A stretch of DNA of 64,000 nt from Primorskyibacter aestuariivivens (lineage in GTDB: Bacteria; Pseudomonadota; Alphaproteobacteria; Rhodobacterales; Rhodobacteraceae): contig NZ_JAQIOZ010000006.1 of the NCBI RefSeq assembly GCF_028023675.1, positions 124,001 to 188,000 on the forward strand, read 5' to 3'. The position numbers and the translations under genes were made by a program. Under the pieces are notes generated by a model that was given only the letters and a program-made list of their open reading frames with translations, had not been told where the DNA came from and made no database searches. Numbering within the stretch: position 1 is the stretch's first letter; the number at the start of each line of letters is the position of its first letter. This document shows positions 37,129-45,918 of this stretch, in pieces.

Positions 37129-37971
37129 ATGATTGACGAGCAGAAAACAGCGGCACCCCAGGCTCAGGACGCCACTCTGGCGCAGACACTAAAGGCGCGG
37201 TTTGCGAACCTCATGCGTTCCCCCATCGCGCTGGTGATTTGGATTTGCCTCTCCGTCTTGGGGGTGGTCTCTCAGCCCTATGACAGTTACGGAATCCTGC
37301 CGATTTGGGCTCGATTTCTTTACTGGGGCGGCATTGTCGCAGGGGGGATCATTCTGGCGGATATGGTCGATTGTATTGCCCGAAGGCTGACCCCGGACGG
37401 ACACATGTTCAAGACCGCGGCCAAGGCGGTTGGTTTGGTGACCGTGATCTATTCTCCGGTTCTCATTGCCTGGAATGAACTGTTCGTTCTTGGGTTTCCG
37501 GATATGGATGACAGCCCGTTCCTGATCGCGTTCCGGGTGTTTGCCACGTCCATTCCGGTGTTTGCATTGCTGGAAACGCTGCGCCCGACGGTCGCAAATG
37601 GCTCGGTGGTCGCGGCCTATGTGGAGCCAGCGCCAGAGCCCTGCCCCGACGCTCTGCGCCCGAGACTGGCCTCACGACTGCAATGCCCCGAAGCAAGAAT
37701 ACTCCGCTTGTCGGCCAACAATCATCTGATCGATGTGATTTCCGCACAGGGGTCAGAGCAGATCCGAATGCGGTTTGCAGATGCGGTGCGTGAGATGGAG
37801 CCGGTTCCCGGCTGCTGTGTGCATCGATCGCATTGGGTGAATCTGGACGCGATTGACGGGCTGACGCGGCGCAAGGAGAAGCTGTTTGTTCTGCTGAGCA
37901 ATGGTGACGAAATTCCTGTGAGCCGAACCTACCGCCCCGAGCTTGAAGCGGCCCGGCCCGACCTGTTCTGA
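37129..37971 (+). CDS. Membrane-anchored LytTR-domain transcriptional regulator
   Basis: A 280-residue protein. The N-terminal part has about four hydrophobic segments (LVIWICLSVLGVVSQP, WARFLYWGGIVAGGIILADMV, VGLVTVIYSPVLIAW, FLIAFRVFATSIPVFALL). The C-terminal part, about 175-278, is a LytTR DNA-binding domain: RILRLSANNHLIDVISAQGSE, then CVHRSHWVNLDAI and DEIPVSRTYRPEL. Membrane LytTR proteins bind DNA from the membrane, sensing an unknown signal. The start at 37129 has no strong Shine-Dalgarno sequence. Its end overlaps the convergent pdeM gene by 43 nt. Confidence 0.85.
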   Translation: MIDEQKTAAPQAQDATLAQTLKARFANLMRSPIALVIWICLSVLGVVSQPYDSYGILPIWARFLYWGGIVAGGIILADMVDCIARRLTPDGHMFKTAAKAVGLVTVIYSPVLIAWNELFVLGFPDMDDSPFLIAFRVFATSIPVFALLETLRPTVANGSVVAAYVEPAPEPCPDALRPRLASRLQCPEARILRLSANNHLIDVISAQGSEQIRMRFADAVREMEPVPGCCVHRSHWVNLDAIDGLTRRKEKLFVLLSNGDEIPVSRTYRPELEAARPDLF

Positions 37972-38633
37972 CCACGTGGCATGGGCACGGCCAAGGCACG
38001 CGCGCCCGTCAGGATCGCAATCGCCTCTGGCCCCATCAGGTCACAAAGCGGCGCATCCTCGCAACGCAGGCCGCCCGTGTAGGTGCCAAAGGCGGGCAGG
38101 ATCAAACGGGTGTTGTCCAACAGGAAACAGGGGCGCGAAACCATGCCGGCCCGGGTGCGCAACCGCGCCTTGGGATGGAAGTGGCCAGAGATTTCGGCGT
38201 TTTGTTCGGGATCGGCTTCGTGGCGGAATGTCAGCCCTAACACATTCAATTCGGCCAGATGTGTCCCGCCCAAAGACACAGGGCCGGGATCGTGATTTCC
38301 CTCGATCCAGATCCAGTGTCGCCCGGCCTGAAGCCGTGTGATCCAGAGCCGCGCCATGTCCGGCAATTCGTCCAGAGCCATCAGGTCATCGAAACTGTCG
38401 CCAAGGCAGAGCACAGTAAGCGCGCCGGTTTCGTTGATCTCGCCCTCAAGCCGCGCCAGCGTGTCCTGCAGGTCATAGGGCGGCAATTGCGCGCCATTGC
38501 GGCGTGCTTGCCGGACCGATTTCCCCAGATGCAGATCAGAGACACAAAGCAGCTTTCGCTCAGGCCAGTAGAGCGTGCCCGAGGGGCGCGCCATGAGCGA
38601 CTGACCGGCCAGGGTGAAGCTGTGTGTGTTCAT
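37929..38633 (-). CDS. pdeM: Ligase-associated DNA damage response metallophosphoesterase PdeM
   Basis: A 234-residue calcineurin-like phosphoesterase. All metal motifs are visible: DLHLGK (D33, H35), LGDSFDD, EGNHDPG and GHFHP. This compact form matches PdeM, usually encoded with a ligase-associated Lhr helicase, an exonuclease and an ATP-dependent DNA ligase. Here only the Lhr-type gene is next to it, 65 nt upstream on the same strand. A role in DNA end processing is inferred from this association. Its 3' end overlaps the convergent LytTR gene. Confidence 0.88.
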   Translation of the reverse strand: MNTHSFTLAGQSLMARPSGTLYWPERKLLCVSDLHLGKSVRQARRNGAQLPPYDLQDTLARLEGEINETGALTVLCLGDSFDDLMALDELPDMARLWITRLQAGRHWIWIEGNHDPGPVSLGGTHLAELNVLGLTFRHEADPEQNAEISGHFHPKARLRTRAGMVSRPCFLLDNTRLILPAFGTYTGGLRCEDAPLCDLMGPEAIAILTGARALAVPMPRGQNRSGRAASSSGR

Positions 38634-38698
38634 GATATGTTCATGTTGGTTTGTGATCCTGAGATCAAGCGCTTTTGTCCGTGGGCGATACGAAACAG

Positions 38699-41104
38699 CT
38701 ATATCTTATCAATGCCGGCCTCTGCCATCAGGGCTGCGGCTTCTTCTTCCAGCATACGCTCTTGAACGCTGCTCTGAACCGGGACACGCCCGGCTTCCAG
38801 AAACAGTGGCGCGGCCAGCGGTGTGACGCGCTGTAATCTCAACAGGTCCACGCGCCCGCCGATGCGCTGGGCCATGTCCCGGATGCGGTCGAAATCGACC
38901 AGTCCGCGCATCGCCTCGGTTCGGGTGATCCGCATCAACAGGTGATCGGGATCGTATTTCAACAGCGTGTCATAGAGGATATCGCTTGAAAACGTCGCCT
39001 GCCGCCCGGATTTGCGCTGGCCGGGCGTATTGCGCTGGATCAGCCCGGCAATGGTGGCAGAGGCGCGAAAGGTGCGCTTCATGACGGCATTGCCCGCAAG
39101 CCACCCATCCAGACCGTCCTCCAATGCTGCAAGGTCGAACAGCGGTGCCGGATCGGTCAACGGCTTTAACCCCCAGATCAGAGTGGCGTAATCGGTGGAG
39201 ACAAAGCCCAGCGGATCAAGACCCAATTCCTCCAGTCGTTTACTGAGCAACAGCCCAAGCGTCTGCTGCGCGTTGCGCCCGGCAAATCCGTAGATACAGG
39301 CATGCTCCCGCCCATCATGGGGAAAGCTCTCGATGAGCAACCGGCCCTTTTGAGGCAGCTTGCTGACCTTGCGTTGCAGCTGCAGCCAGTGTCGCGTGTG
39401 ATCGGGCAGAAAGGGCCAGTCCTCTGCCTCGAACATGGTGAGGATGCGCTGGCTCAGCTGGGTCGAGGTGGCGAATTTCGTGCCGCTGAACGTGGCGATC
39501 TTGGGCTTGCGGGTGGCGGCGCGGCTGACCTCGACCGTCATCTCGCGCAGCCCGTCATAGCGCACGATTTGCCCACCAATCAGGAACGTATCGCCTGCGG
39601 TGAGCGAGGCGGCAAAACCCTCTTCCACCTCGCCCAGCGGCTTGCCGCGCCCGCGCCAGCGTACCTTGAGCAGGTCGGCGTCCTGAATGGTGCCGATATT
39701 CATCCGGATCAGCTTTGCCGCGCGCGGATCACGCAACTGCCAGCGCCCGTCCGGTACCTGTTTCAGACGTTGCCATTGATCATAGGCCCGCAACGCATAG
39801 CCGCCCGTGGCGCAGAATTCGAGACAGGCGTCAAAGGCGTCGCGCGAAAGCTCCGCATATGGCCCGGCGCTGCGCATCTCGTCATAGAGCGCATCAGCGT
39901 CAAAAGGCGCGGCGCAGGCGGCGATCAGGATATGCTGGCACAGCACATCCAGTGGCCCGGGCCCGCGCGGCTCGCCATCCAGATCGTGATCTCTCGCCGC
40001 CTGCAAGGCGGCGTGACATTCGACGATCTCGAACCGGTTGGCGGGCACAAGCCGCGCCTTGGAGGGCGCATTGTAGCGGTGATTGGCCCGCCCGATCCGC
40101 TGTATCAGCCGCTTCACATTCTTCGGCGCGCCGACCTGGATCACCAGATCCACATCGCCCCAGTCAATTCCCAGGTCGAGCGACCCGGTGCAGACGATGG
40201 CGCGCAACTCCCCCCGGACCATAGCGGCCTCGACCTTTTCGCGCTGCGCCCGGTCCAGCGATCCGTGGTGGATGCCGATGGGCAGGCCCTCATCATTGGC
40301 GAGCCACAGGTTGTGAAAGAAAATCTCGGCCTGGGCGCGAGTGTTGTGAAAGATCAGCGTGGTCTTATGGGCATGCACGGCTTCCAGCACCTGCGGAATC
40401 GCATAGCCCCCGCCGCCTCCCGACCAGGGCGGCGGATCGGGCAGGTCCAGCATGGCGATATCAGGCTCGGGTCCGGAATCGGCCTGAATGATCGGGCAGG
40501 GGTCGGGGTGACGCGCGAGGAAACGGGCAATCGCTGCCGGATCTTCGACCGTGGCCGACAGTCCCACGCGGCGCAAGTCAGGACAGAGCGTCTGAAGCCG
40601 AGCCAGCGACAGCATGAGTTGATCCCCCCGCTTGCTCTCGGCCAAGGCGTGAATCTCATCCGCCACGATCCGCTGGAGCCCTTGAAAGATGCGCGGAGCG
40701 TCTTCGTAGGAGATCATCAGCGCAAGGCTCTCTGGCGTGGTCAAAAGGATATGCGGCGGGTCGGCGCGCTGGCGGCGCTTGATGCTATAGGACGTGTCGC
40801 CGGTGCGGTCCTCGATCCGGATGGGCAGGCCCATCTCTTCGACCGGACGGCTCAGGTTGCGGCGAATATCGGCGGCCAACGCCTTGAGCGGTGAGACATA
40901 AAGCGTATGCAGCCCGTCATGTCCGCCCGCTGCCAGTTCCGCCAGCGTGGGTAAGAACCCGGCCATGGTCTTGCCGCCGCCAGTGGGCGCAATGAGCAAC
41001 GAGGCCGGCGTATCGGCGCGCGCCACCATCTCCCGCTGATGCGGATGGATGGTCCAGTTGCGCGCGGGAAACCAGTTTTCGATTATGGAAGGCAGACCAG
41101 ACAT
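38699..41104 (-). CDS. Ligase-associated Lhr-type DEXH helicase
   Basis: An 801-residue superfamily 2 helicase. Motif I is APTGGGKT (39-46), motif II DEIH in IVADEIHALAESKRGDQL, motif III LSATVEDP, motif V GSLDLGIDWGDVDLVIQVG and motif VI QRIGRANHRYN. The C-terminal half holds the Lhr core winged-helix and beta-barrel parts (GTIQDADLLKVRWRGRGKPLGEVEEGF). The length fits the short, ligase-associated Lhr subfamily rather than the about 1500-residue Lhr. It is co-directional with pdeM. Confidence 0.88.
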   Translation of the reverse strand: MSGLPSIIENWFPARNWTIHPHQREMVARADTPASLLIAPTGGGKTMAGFLPTLAELAAGGHDGLHTLYVSPLKALAADIRRNLSRPVEEMGLPIRIEDRTGDTSYSIKRRQRADPPHILLTTPESLALMISYEDAPRIFQGLQRIVADEIHALAESKRGDQLMLSLARLQTLCPDLRRVGLSATVEDPAAIARFLARHPDPCPIIQADSGPEPDIAMLDLPDPPPWSGGGGGYAIPQVLEAVHAHKTTLIFHNTRAQAEIFFHNLWLANDEGLPIGIHHGSLDRAQREKVEAAMVRGELRAIVCTGSLDLGIDWGDVDLVIQVGAPKNVKRLIQRIGRANHRYNAPSKARLVPANRFEIVECHAALQAARDHDLDGEPRGPGPLDVLCQHILIAACAAPFDADALYDEMRSAGPYAELSRDAFDACLEFCATGGYALRAYDQWQRLKQVPDGRWQLRDPRAAKLIRMNIGTIQDADLLKVRWRGRGKPLGEVEEGFAASLTAGDTFLIGGQIVRYDGLREMTVEVSRAATRKPKIATFSGTKFATSTQLSQRILTMFEAEDWPFLPDHTRHWLQLQRKVSKLPQKGRLLIESFPHDGREHACIYGFAGRNAQQTLGLLLSKRLEELGLDPLGFVSTDYATLIWGLKPLTDPAPLFDLAALEDGLDGWLAGNAVMKRTFRASATIAGLIQRNTPGQRKSGRQATFSSDILYDTLLKYDPDHLLMRITRTEAMRGLVDFDRIRDMAQRIGGRVDLLRLQRVTPLAAPLFLEAGRVPVQSSVQERMLEEEAAALMAEAGIDKI

Positions 41105-41182
41105 CCGCCAAATCTAGCGCGGAACCTGGCAGGTCAAAACCACTATGTTCTTCTTCTGTTCAAAAATACCTTCGGGGGTGTT

Positions 41183-41205
41183 TGAGGGGGCAGACAGCCC
41201 CCTCA
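41183..41205. repeat. Stem-loop in the gap upstream of the helicase gene
   Basis: TGAGGGGG, CAGACAG, CCCCCTCA: 8-nt perfect arms with a 7-nt loop, within a CTTCGGGGGTGTTTGAGGGGG context. The rest of the 204-nt gap holds further short GC inverted repeats and a longer one at 41261-41297. Confidence 0.6.
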
Positions 41206-41260
41206 TTCCGCCGCGAAGCGGCTCAAACAAGCGCGCCATAGGCGCTCCTTCTCAAAACGC

Positions 41261-41297
41261 AATTCCAGCAAAACTGGCGCCCACTTTTGCTGGAATT
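41261..41297. terminator. Perfect 13-nt inverted repeat after the AAA ATPase gene
   Basis: AATTCCAGCAAAA and TTTTGCTGGAATT pair perfectly around an 11-nt loop, 12 nt downstream of the AAA ATPase stop on the minus strand. A following GCGTTTTGAG tract gives weak terminator character. It may be the transcription end of the tad locus or part of a dispersed element. Confidence 0.55.
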
Positions 41298-41308
41298 GCT
41301 CGCCGGTA

Positions 41309-42619
41309 TCACTTCACGATCTTTTCGTCCTTGACGAACATATTCGCCCAGGCGCGTTCGACGAATTTCGGCGTCATCTTGGGCGCGACACCCTCAAAGG
41401 CACAGATCGACAGGATCTGGTCGATCAGGAACACCGGCTGGTAGTTCGCATAGACATTCTTGATCGTCGGATATTTCTTCTGAAGCAGGTAGATCAGGCT
41501 GTCTTCATCCAGCGGCAGGCCCTTTTTCCTGGCCACCATGGAGAAGATGCGCAGGAAATCGCGTTGGTCCGGTCCGTCGATCTTGATCTTGAAGAAGATC
41601 CGGCGCAGTGCCGCTTGGTCGAAAATCTCGTTCGGGTGGAAGTTGGTGGAAAACACGACCAGCGTGTCAAACGGTACTTCGAATTTCTCACCCGATTGCA
41701 GGGCAAGGATATCCTTGCTTTCCTCCAGCGGCACGATCCAGCGGTTGACCAGCGCTTGCGGCGGTTCTTCCTGACGGCCAAGGTCGTCGACGATAAAGAT
41801 GCCGCCGGTGGATTTGAGCTGCAACGGCGCCTGATAGGTCCGCGCGGTGGGGTTATAGACAAGGTCCAGCATCGACAGCGACAATTCCCCCCCGGTCACC
41901 ACCGTGGGCCGTTCGCAGCGCACATAGCGCGTGTCATAGCGGTTGGCGGTGCGGCGCAGTTGGTTGGGGTCGTCAAATTGCTCTTCGGCCTTGGAGTGCA
42001 CGATCGGGTCGTAGACGGTGATCACCTGCCCGGCATATTCAATGGCGCGGGGCACATAGATTTTGTCCCCCATGGCGTTGCGAATGCCGTTGGAGATCGA
42101 GGATTTACCATTGCCCGGTGGCCCATACATCAGGATCGAGCGGCCCGCACTTACCGCCGGGCCAAGCTGGTCCAGTAGGGTGGGCGGCAGGATCAGGTCG
42201 CCCATGGCTCCGGTGAGTTGGTCGCGGGTGATCTGGATATTGCGGATCGACTGGCGTTTGACCTGTTCGCGGTAGACATCGAGCGGAACCGGCATCGCGC
42301 CGTAATACTCCGATTGCGCGAGCGCATCGAGCGCGCGTTGTTTGCCCGCATCGGTCAGCTCATAGCCCATCTCATTGCCGGAATTGGCATTCAACGTACC
42401 GGTCGCCTGCAACAGCCGTTGGGACCGCGCCATGTCCACCAGTTCCTGTGTCACCGGCACGGGCAAACAGATCGCGCGCGCCAGTTCCGTCACCAGATCA
42501 AGGTTCTTGCGGAACATCGTCTTGAGCAGGATATCCCGCATCATGACGATGGGCAGTTGCATCTCCTCGATCCGTTTGGGCGCCGGGGGGGCGATGACAG
42601 AACCGACCTGCATATTCAT
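41309..42619 (-). CDS. AAA-family ATPase at the end of the tad locus
   Basis: A 436-residue protein. An N-terminal part of about 135 residues with winged-helix-like sequence (ELTDAGKQRALDALAQSEYYG) precedes an ATPase domain with Walker A GPPGNGKS at 166-173 and a Walker B-like IFIVDDLGRQ. VVFSTNFHPNEIFDQAALRRIFFKIKI resembles sensor I and arginine-finger regions of AAA+ proteins. It lies about 90 nt downstream of the cpaA gene in the same direction. It is often seen beside cpaA in Rhodobacterales as far as I recall; a role in pilus assembly is unproven. Confidence 0.75.
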   Translation of the reverse strand: MNMQVGSVIAPPAPKRIEEMQLPIVMMRDILLKTMFRKNLDLVTELARAICLPVPVTQELVDMARSQRLLQATGTLNANSGNEMGYELTDAGKQRALDALAQSEYYGAMPVPLDVYREQVKRQSIRNIQITRDQLTGAMGDLILPPTLLDQLGPAVSAGRSILMYGPPGNGKSSISNGIRNAMGDKIYVPRAIEYAGQVITVYDPIVHSKAEEQFDDPNQLRRTANRYDTRYVRCERPTVVTGGELSLSMLDLVYNPTARTYQAPLQLKSTGGIFIVDDLGRQEEPPQALVNRWIVPLEESKDILALQSGEKFEVPFDTLVVFSTNFHPNEIFDQAALRRIFFKIKIDGPDQRDFLRIFSMVARKKGLPLDEDSLIYLLQKKYPTIKNVYANYQPVFLIDQILSICAFEGVAPKMTPKFVERAWANMFVKDEKIVK

Positions 42620-42709
42620 GGGAGTGATCCTCTTTCATCACGGGCTTGCGCCCGGTGCTAGCACCGAAATCGGACTGAATAATGGCGATTGGATGCCTTT
42701 TCGGGACGC

Positions 42710-43210
42710 TCAGGCCCCGAACACAGCCCCAAGCATGAGGTAGAGCCCCAAAGTCCCGCCCAGCGCCAGCCCCATCGGGAAATCGCTTCCGGTGTCCCAG
42801 CTTTTCCACTCGGGCGCGACGCGGCGCAGGGGGGTGTATTTGCCCAGCCGGTGCGCGGCAAAGGCGGCCAGCAAGGTACAGGCAAAGAGGATCATCAAAA
42901 ACAGCGTGTCACCGGGATGGATGAACGGCGCGGCGGCAGCGGCAAATTTCGCGTCTCCGGCTCCGATCAGGCCGGTGGCATTCATCACGAACCCGATGAC
43001 CAGAACGATGACCAGTTGCAAGAGCCGCCAAGGGTAATCGGCCAGCGGCACGGCGATCAAACCGATGACAAGAAAGATCGCCGCCAGAACCAGCACAGCC
43101 TGATTGGGAATGCGCATGGCGCGCATGTCGGACCAACTGACATAGAGACAGACAGGCAAAACGAAGGGCAGGAACCACAACGCTGCCCAGACCGGGATCT
43201 GAAGCGCCAT
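42710..43210 (-). CDS. cpaA: Prepilin peptidase CpaA/TadV
   Basis: A 166-residue membrane protease of the type IV prepilin peptidase family. The two catalytic aspartates are in SWSDMRAMRIPNQ and LIGAGDAKFAAAAAP (GxGDxK). About five membrane segments are present. The frame is open to 43324, inside the upstream TPR gene, but ATG at 43210 gives the family-sized protein. It cuts Flp pilins at the glycine before the hydrophobic segment. Confidence 0.9.
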   Translation of the reverse strand: MALQIPVWAALWFLPFVLPVCLYVSWSDMRAMRIPNQAVLVLAAIFLVIGLIAVPLADYPWRLLQLVIVLVIGFVMNATGLIGAGDAKFAAAAAPFIHPGDTLFLMILFACTLLAAFAAHRLGKYTPLRRVAPEWKSWDTGSDFPMGLALGGTLGLYLMLGAVFGA

Positions 43211-43214
43211 TGGA

Positions 43215-44075
43215 TCAGTTCGCCACGTTTTCTTCCAACGCCCGCAGCGACCGGACGGCTGCTTCGAAATACTGCGGATGGGTCTCGATTGCGTCGCGGA
43301 ACAGGCCCTTGCCGGTTTCGACATCGCCGCGTTTCACCGCCGTCAGGCCGAGCGAATAGAGCAATTGCGCGCGCTCTTGCTGGCTCATCGGCATGACCGG
43401 AAGGGAATAATTGCCCTGAGCCCCGCGTGCGAGCACGAGGTTGTTCTTGGCGGTGAACAGGCTGTCATCCTGGCGGATGGCTTGGATGAACAGCTTTTCG
43501 GCGTCTTCGTAATCGCCCCGCGTCAGTTTGGAGTATCCCCAGTTGTTCATCACGCTGGCAGGGGTCGTTGTCAGACCGACCGCGGTTTCGTAGAAACTAT
43601 CGGCCTTTTTCCATTCCTTGTGGCTGTCGGCGACCATGGCTTCGAGCCGGTAACGTTTGAACGTTTCATGGGTGGGCGGGATGCTGTCGAGCATCGTTTC
43701 GGCCGCTTCCCATTGCCCATCACGCAGCAGCGCATCGGCCAGTTCGACCTTGTCCCCGTCATTGGCGCCTTCAAGCTCCAGAACACGGCGCCATGCTGCA
43801 ACGGCTTCGGTCGGGCGCTTGGCGCGGATCAGGGATGTGGCCAGGCCGCGCTGCAGGTCGATCCGGTCCGGTTTGCCCTTTGTGGCGCGCTGGAAGTAGG
43901 CGACGGATTCATTGGGATCCGACGAGGTCAGCATCAGGTCGTTGAGATCACTCTCATCGATGACGTTCAGGTCCTGCAATTTGCGATCGACGGCGTTCTT
44001 GTCGATGCCTTTTTCACAGGCCGCTGCACCCAGCATTGCCGCCAGGCCAAGACAAACAAGGATGGGATGGCGCAT
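43215..44075 (-). CDS. tadD: TPR lipoprotein of the tad locus (TadD-like)
   Basis: A 286-residue lipoprotein with lipobox LGAAAC at about residue 20. Several tetratricopeptide-like repeats follow, for example AVAAWRRVLELEGANDGDKVELADALLRDGQWEAAETML and ADSFYETAVGLTTTPASVMNNWGYSKLTRGDYEDAEKLF. TadD-like lipoproteins help assemble the outer-membrane secretin. It lies 4 nt before cpaA and is related in layout to the gene at 44213. Confidence 0.85.
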   Translation of the reverse strand: MRHPILVCLGLAAMLGAAACEKGIDKNAVDRKLQDLNVIDESDLNDLMLTSSDPNESVAYFQRATKGKPDRIDLQRGLATSLIRAKRPTEAVAAWRRVLELEGANDGDKVELADALLRDGQWEAAETMLDSIPPTHETFKRYRLEAMVADSHKEWKKADSFYETAVGLTTTPASVMNNWGYSKLTRGDYEDAEKLFIQAIRQDDSLFTAKNNLVLARGAQGNYSLPVMPMSQQERAQLLYSLGLTAVKRGDVETGKGLFRDAIETHPQYFEAAVRSLRALEENVAN

Positions 44076-44212
44076 TTTTGCGTCCTTTTACTGCTCTTGC
44101 CTCTGAAGCGCTTTGCGCTCCTTATTGTTATTTCTGAAGCGTCCTGCGCTTCCTGTCGTCCGTGTCGCATGCCCGGTTGCTCAGACCGGTGCCCATCAAA
44201 GAGCAACATGCT

Positions 44213-44776
44213 TTATGGTGTCTTGCGGATCAGATAGTCGGAACTGCCCCTGCGCACCAATTTGTATTCTTGTTGTTCATCAGCACCATACTGCACATTT
44301 TCCAATTTTGCGAGAGCTAAGCGCAGATTGTCCCGAATTGCTTCACTTTCGCCATTGTCCAGCGCATAGGCCTTTTCGAAAACGCGCGCGGCCTCGCCGA
44401 TTTTGCCGCGTTCCATCAGCACGACCCCAAGATTGTTCCAGACCTCTGGCCATTCGCCTTCCATTTTGACGGCGCGCCGCAGCAGTTTTTCGGATTGGTT
44501 CAGACGCCCCAGCGCAAGATTGGCGGTGCCCAGGGCGGACAGCACTTCGGCATCCAACCCCCGCTCCAGCCCGGCCCGGTGAAAGGCGTCCAGTGCAAGT
44601 TCGTTTTCCCCGGCGGCCAGCAACCGGTGGCCGACCAATAGCTGGTCCACCGGATCGGCGCGGCGATTGACTTCGGGGGCGAAGGGGCTGGACTTGTCAC
44701 GCGAAAACCCCCCGCCTGAACAGGCGGTAAGCGTGGCGGCAAGTGCCACGAAGACAGCGAGTTTGTGGATGACCAC
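44213..44776 (-). CDS. tadD: TPR lipoprotein TadD
   Basis: A 187-residue lipoprotein with lipobox LTAC. It probably starts with GTG at 44776, which has AGGA 6 nt upstream and begins (M)VIHKLAVFVALAATLTAC; the frame stays open to 44929 without a signal-like start. TPR-type repeats include ALDAFHRAGLERGLDAEVLSALGTANLALGRLNQSEKLL and WPEVWNNLGVVLMERGKIGEAARVFEKAYAL. A likely pilotin-type factor for the CpaC secretin. It lies 162 nt after tadC. Confidence 0.83.
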   Translation of the reverse strand: MVIHKLAVFVALAATLTACSGGGFSRDKSSPFAPEVNRRADPVDQLLVGHRLLAAGENELALDAFHRAGLERGLDAEVLSALGTANLALGRLNQSEKLLRRAVKMEGEWPEVWNNLGVVLMERGKIGEAARVFEKAYALDNGESEAIRDNLRLALAKLENVQYGADEQQEYKLVRRGSSDYLIRKTP

Positions 44777-44938
44777 CTGACGTCCTGTGTTCTGCTGTTG
44801 CCTCAATGCGTTGGTCGCCACGGGTTTTCCCGCATCCGACCTTATCAAGATACCGCACCAGCGATAAAAGTCAGCCGGGCAAATGCAAAATGCGCGGGAT
44901 TTTCCCGCGCATCGTTGCTGAATTGCCAATGATGGCCG

Positions 44939-45907
44939 CTACTGCAGGTTGCCAAGCTGCATGATGCCATGCGCCGAAGGCCCGACCAGAATGATCAGAA
45001 GCGGCGGCACGGTCAGCGCCATGGTGGCCAGCGTCATCTTGGTCGGAAGCTTGTTGGCTTTTTCCTCGGCCCGCATGACGCGTTTGTCGCGCATCTCGCC
45101 CGCATAGACCCTGAGCGCTTCGGCCACCGATGTCCCAAAGGTTTGCGACTGGACAAGAACGGTCACAAAGCTCTGGACGTCCTGCACGCCGACACGTTCG
45201 CCCATGTCGTTGAGCACCGAGGCCTTGTCCTTACCGGCCTTGATCTCATGCGCCACGACCTGAAATTCATAGGCCAGTTCGGGATAGGATGACTGGATCT
45301 CGTTTGACACCCGGATGATGGACTGATCCATGGATTGGCCTGCTTCGACACAGACAAGCATCATGTCGAGTGCGTCGGGAAACCCTTCTTCGATCTGGTC
45401 GTGCCGCGCCTGCGCACGCCGGGTAATCCAGTATTTAGGTAGATAATACCCAGCGGCACCGGGGCCAAGGATATACATGACCATCTGTTGCGTCGTGGCT
45501 TTGTCAGGCCCGAGTACAAAGTTGTAATAGGCCCAACCCACAGCAAGCGCCGCGACACCCAGCACCACCTGAGCAGCATAGAAATACCGTACCGCCTCCT
45601 TGCCGCGATAGCCCGCCTGCATGAGCTGATGTGCGATCTGTGAATAGGATTCCGCATCCTTGGGCTCAAGAAACGCAGCGTATTTGTCCAGCTTCTGATT
45701 GCGCGAGCCATGGCGCAACACCGGGCCGCCAGCCGCGGCACTGCGCCCTTGTTTCTGGCTTTCGAGCAGCTTGTCGAGCGGATCCTGGCGTTGCTTGAGC
45801 AGCATGGAAATGGCCAGGAGCAAAAGCACCATGCCGAGACCGCCAACGATAATGACTGGCGCAAGGGGGCCCATGAGTTCGTAAAAGAGTCCGCCAGGTT
45901 CAAACAT
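44939..45907 (-). CDS. tadC: Pilus platform protein TadC
   Basis: A 322-residue inner-membrane protein of the GspF/TadC family with at least three membrane segments (LAPVIIVGGLGMVLLLLAISML, VVLGVAALAVGWAYYNFVLG and the C-terminal LATMALTVPPLLIILVG). The signature FPDALDMMLVCVEAGQSMDQSI lies in the cytoplasmic domain. The ATG at 45907 is preferred to the frame start at 45991, which overlaps tadB. It forms the assembly platform with TadB for the CpaF motor. Confidence 0.93.
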   Translation of the reverse strand: MFEPGGLFYELMGPLAPVIIVGGLGMVLLLLAISMLLKQRQDPLDKLLESQKQGRSAAAGGPVLRHGSRNQKLDKYAAFLEPKDAESYSQIAHQLMQAGYRGKEAVRYFYAAQVVLGVAALAVGWAYYNFVLGPDKATTQQMVMYILGPGAAGYYLPKYWITRRAQARHDQIEEGFPDALDMMLVCVEAGQSMDQSIIRVSNEIQSSYPELAYEFQVVAHEIKAGKDKASVLNDMGERVGVQDVQSFVTVLVQSQTFGTSVAEALRVYAGEMRDKRVMRAEEKANKLPTKMTLATMALTVPPLLIILVGPSAHGIMQLGNLQ

Positions 45908-45918
45908 CAGACTGGTCC

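Noticed and set aside
39302-40894. 530-codon open frame antisense to the Lhr-type helicase gene
   Set aside because: Shadow of a strongly supported helicase gene with all motifs present.
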